From the NCBI GenBank assembly GCA_016938795.1, contig JAFGTZ010000109.1:1-15061 (forward strand): DNA of 15,061 bases, written 5' to 3'. Position 1 is the stretch's first letter, and each line of letters opens with the position of its first letter. Positions 13,342 to 15,061 of the stretch are shown here, one piece after another. The stretch is from Chromatiaceae bacterium (GTDB taxonomy: Bacteria; Pseudomonadota; Gammaproteobacteria; Chromatiales; Chromatiaceae). A program made the position numbers and the translations under genes. Under the pieces are notes generated by a model, which ran no database searches, was not told the origin of the DNA, and saw nothing but the letters and a program-made list of their open reading frames with translations.

Positions 13342-13962
13342 ATGCCGCAGCAACGTCAATTTCTTTTGCTGGTTGTGCTCTTGGTTGGATTCTTGAACAC
13401 CTCGCTGGTGCTGGCCGCCCAGGATAGCGCCACTGAGCTGGTGCGTCGCACCACCGAACAGGTCTTGAAGGCGCTTGAGTCGCGTCGCGCCGAGGTCGAG
13501 CGCGATCCCAGTCTTATCTACGGACTCATCGAGCGCCAGGTGGCGCCGCATTTCGATTTTCGCCGCATCACCCAGGGCGCGGTCGGCCAGTACTGGCGTC
13601 AGGCCAGCCCCGAGCAGCAGGCGCAACTGGTGGATGCCTTCAAGCAGGTGCTGGCGCGCACCTATGCCCGTTCGCTGCTGAGTTATTCCGGGCAGGAGAT
13701 TCGCTATCTGTCAGAGCGTCCGGGCTCGCGCCCCTCGCTGACCACCGTCTCGACCGAGGTGCGCGAGCCGGGCGGTGCGCCCATTCCGGTCGATTATCGT
13801 ATGCACAACGCTGGCGATGGCTGGAAGGTCTATGACGTGGTGATCAACAACGCCAGCCTGGTCGGCAACTATCGCAGCGGTTTCGCGACTGAAATTCGCC
13901 AGAATGGTATCGATGCCCTGATCGCCCGGCTGCGCGACATGAACCGCCGGGGGCAGGACTGA
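13342..13962 (+). CDS. mlaC: Periplasmic phospholipid-binding protein MlaC
   Basis: MlaC shuttles phospholipids between the outer-membrane MlaA-porin complex and MlaD. The 206-residue precursor (E. coli 211) has a signal peptide ending LVLA near residue 25, then the Tol-tolerance/MlaC domain. Characteristic segments are LIERQVAPHFDFRRITQGAVGQYWR, FKQVLARTYARSLLSYSGQEIRYL and the C-terminal GWKVYDVVINNASLVGNYRSGFATEI. GGAG lies 8 nt before the ATG, and the ATG follows the mlaD stop immediately. There is no lipobox, so the mature protein should be soluble. Confidence 0.97.
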   Translation: MPQQRQFLLLVVLLVGFLNTSLVLAAQDSATELVRRTTEQVLKALESRRAEVERDPSLIYGLIERQVAPHFDFRRITQGAVGQYWRQASPEQQAQLVDAFKQVLARTYARSLLSYSGQEIRYLSERPGSRPSLTTVSTEVREPGGAPIPVDYRMHNAGDGWKVYDVVINNASLVGNYRSGFATEIRQNGIDALIARLRDMNRRGQD

Positions 13963-13964
13963 GC

Positions 13965-14294
13965 GTGGCCGCCCAGCTGTCCGCAGGTCGCGATTGCTGG
14001 CGCCTGGAGGGCGTGCTCGACTTTGCCAGCGTGCCGGCCCTGGTGGCCGAGGGTGCGGCGCTGGTGCGCACCCAGCCCGAGCTGATCATCGACCTTGCGG
14101 GCGTGGAGTCAACCAACAGCGCGGGGCTTGCGCTTCTGCTCGAATGGCTGGATCTGGCCCGCGCCCAGGGTTGCGCCCTGCGTTACCGTCATCCGCCCGA
14201 TGCGCTCTGTCGCATCGCGGCCCTCTCCAACGCGCATTCACTCCTGCCGCTCGCCTCCGAGGCCGAGCTGCAGGTGGAGCGCGCGCCGACATGA
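13965..14294 (+). CDS. mlaB: STAS-domain protein MlaB
   Basis: MlaB is the small cytoplasmic STAS protein that binds and stabilises MlaF in the transporter. The 109-residue product has the STAS pattern LIIDLAGVESTNSAGLALLLEWL (40-62), with Thr50/Ser52 at the conserved surface position corresponding to the phosphorylatable residue of SpoIIAA-like proteins. It starts with GTG at 13965, two bases after the mlaC stop, with a purine-rich GGGGGCAGGA upstream. Length resembles E. coli MlaB (97). The TGA stop is followed by C, and the same reading frame then stays open for 72 codons into murA; see the entry for the spacer. The sequence is divergent, as is usual in this family, and context secures the name. 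Confidence 0.93.
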   Translation: MAAQLSAGRDCWRLEGVLDFASVPALVAEGAALVRTQPELIIDLAGVESTNSAGLALLLEWLDLARAQGCALRYRHPPDALCRIAALSNAHSLLPLASEAELQVERAPT

Positions 14295-14510
14295 CCGGTC
14301 TGCGATGGCCGGCGCTATACGGAGTCTGACACCTTGGAAGGAGGCGTGATTGGCGACCTGGCGGCCCTGGCCAGTTGTCGCACCTGTCTGTTCGAGCCCG
14401 GCGCGCCCGAGTGCGGCAAGCCGCTTGCCCATGAGCACTCCTGCACGCGCTGGCGACCTGCATCCCTGTTCGATCAGGCCCTCGTGAATTCCGCGATCCG
14501 GGTTGACCCC
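14295..14510 (+). other. mlaB-murA spacer with in-frame tetracysteine open frame
   Basis: E. coli has the bolA-family gene ibaG here; no BolA-like sequence is visible. Instead the frame shared by mlaB and murA has no stop from 14295 into murA. A TTG at 14334 has GGAG 9 nt upstream, and a GTG at 14346 lies only 1 nt after AAGGAGG (14338-14344). The encoded stretch contains ASCRTC, then PECGKP and HSCTRWRP, giving C-x2-C-x8-C-x9-C. GC at third positions is about 85% over the 34 codons 14352-14453 around the cysteines and lower, about 68%, over the next 19. This could be an N-terminal extension of MurA, a small gene whose end was lost, or chance: at this base composition a 72-codon open frame is not rare. 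Not called as a gene. Confidence 0.4.

Positions 14511-15061
<551 letters not shown>

Noticed and set aside
14350..14487. 45-codon frame starting TTG 5 nt after AAGGAGG, between mlaB and murA
   Set aside because: The ribosome-site spacing is good, but composition is low-complexity Pro/Ala/Ser/Arg with weaker third-position GC than the tetracysteine frame, and no family is recognised.

Overview
The window is GC-rich, densely coding chromosomal DNA from a gammaproteobacterium. Gene order is the conserved rpoN / lpt / mla envelope neighbourhood known from E. coli, but the phosphotransferase genes after ptsN are of the hprK-containing kind not found in enterics. Together with the base composition this suggests a purple-sulfur-type or related gammaproteobacterium (Chromatiales-like). 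That assignment is inference; no 16S or lineage marker is present.

Layout. Positions 1-149 are non-coding and carry a ~104-bp repeat. From 10733 leftward to 150, all genes are on the minus strand. In transcription order they are kdsD, kdsC, lptC, lptA, lptB (Kdo synthesis and LPS export), rpoN and hpf (sigma-54 and ribosome hibernation factor). A strong intrinsic terminator follows at 5171-5209, then ptsN, hprK, rapZ, a mannose-type EIIA gene, ptsH and ptsI. A divergent intergenic region (10734-11237) carries a second, inverted copy of the repeat. The plus strand then reads mlaF, mlaE, mlaD, mlaC, mlaB (phospholipid transport) and the 5' part of murA, which runs off the window.

How the genes work together. 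kdsD/kdsC make Kdo for the LPS inner core; LptB/LptC/LptA energise and bridge LPS transport to the outer membrane; MlaFEDB plus periplasmic MlaC keep phospholipids out of the outer leaflet; MurA commits UDP-GlcNAc to peptidoglycan. PtsI (EI), HPr, EIIA-Man and PtsN form a phosphorelay with HprK and RapZ. No sugar-permease component (EIIB/EIIC) lies in the window, so the module looks regulatory. HPr has both the His-15 and Ser-46 phosphorylation sites expected if HprK acts on it. Most genes within each block overlap by 4 nt or are nearly contiguous, indicating translational coupling.

The least conventional parts are (i) the two inverted copies of a ~105-bp hairpin-containing repeat bracketing the whole minus-strand block, (ii) an open frame with a C-x2-C-x8-C-x9-C pattern directly upstream of and in frame with murA, where E. 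coli has the bolA-family gene ibaG, and (iii) the PTS set without a permease. Most of the window is recognisable core housekeeping sequence; I see no convincing evidence for a wholly new multi-gene system.
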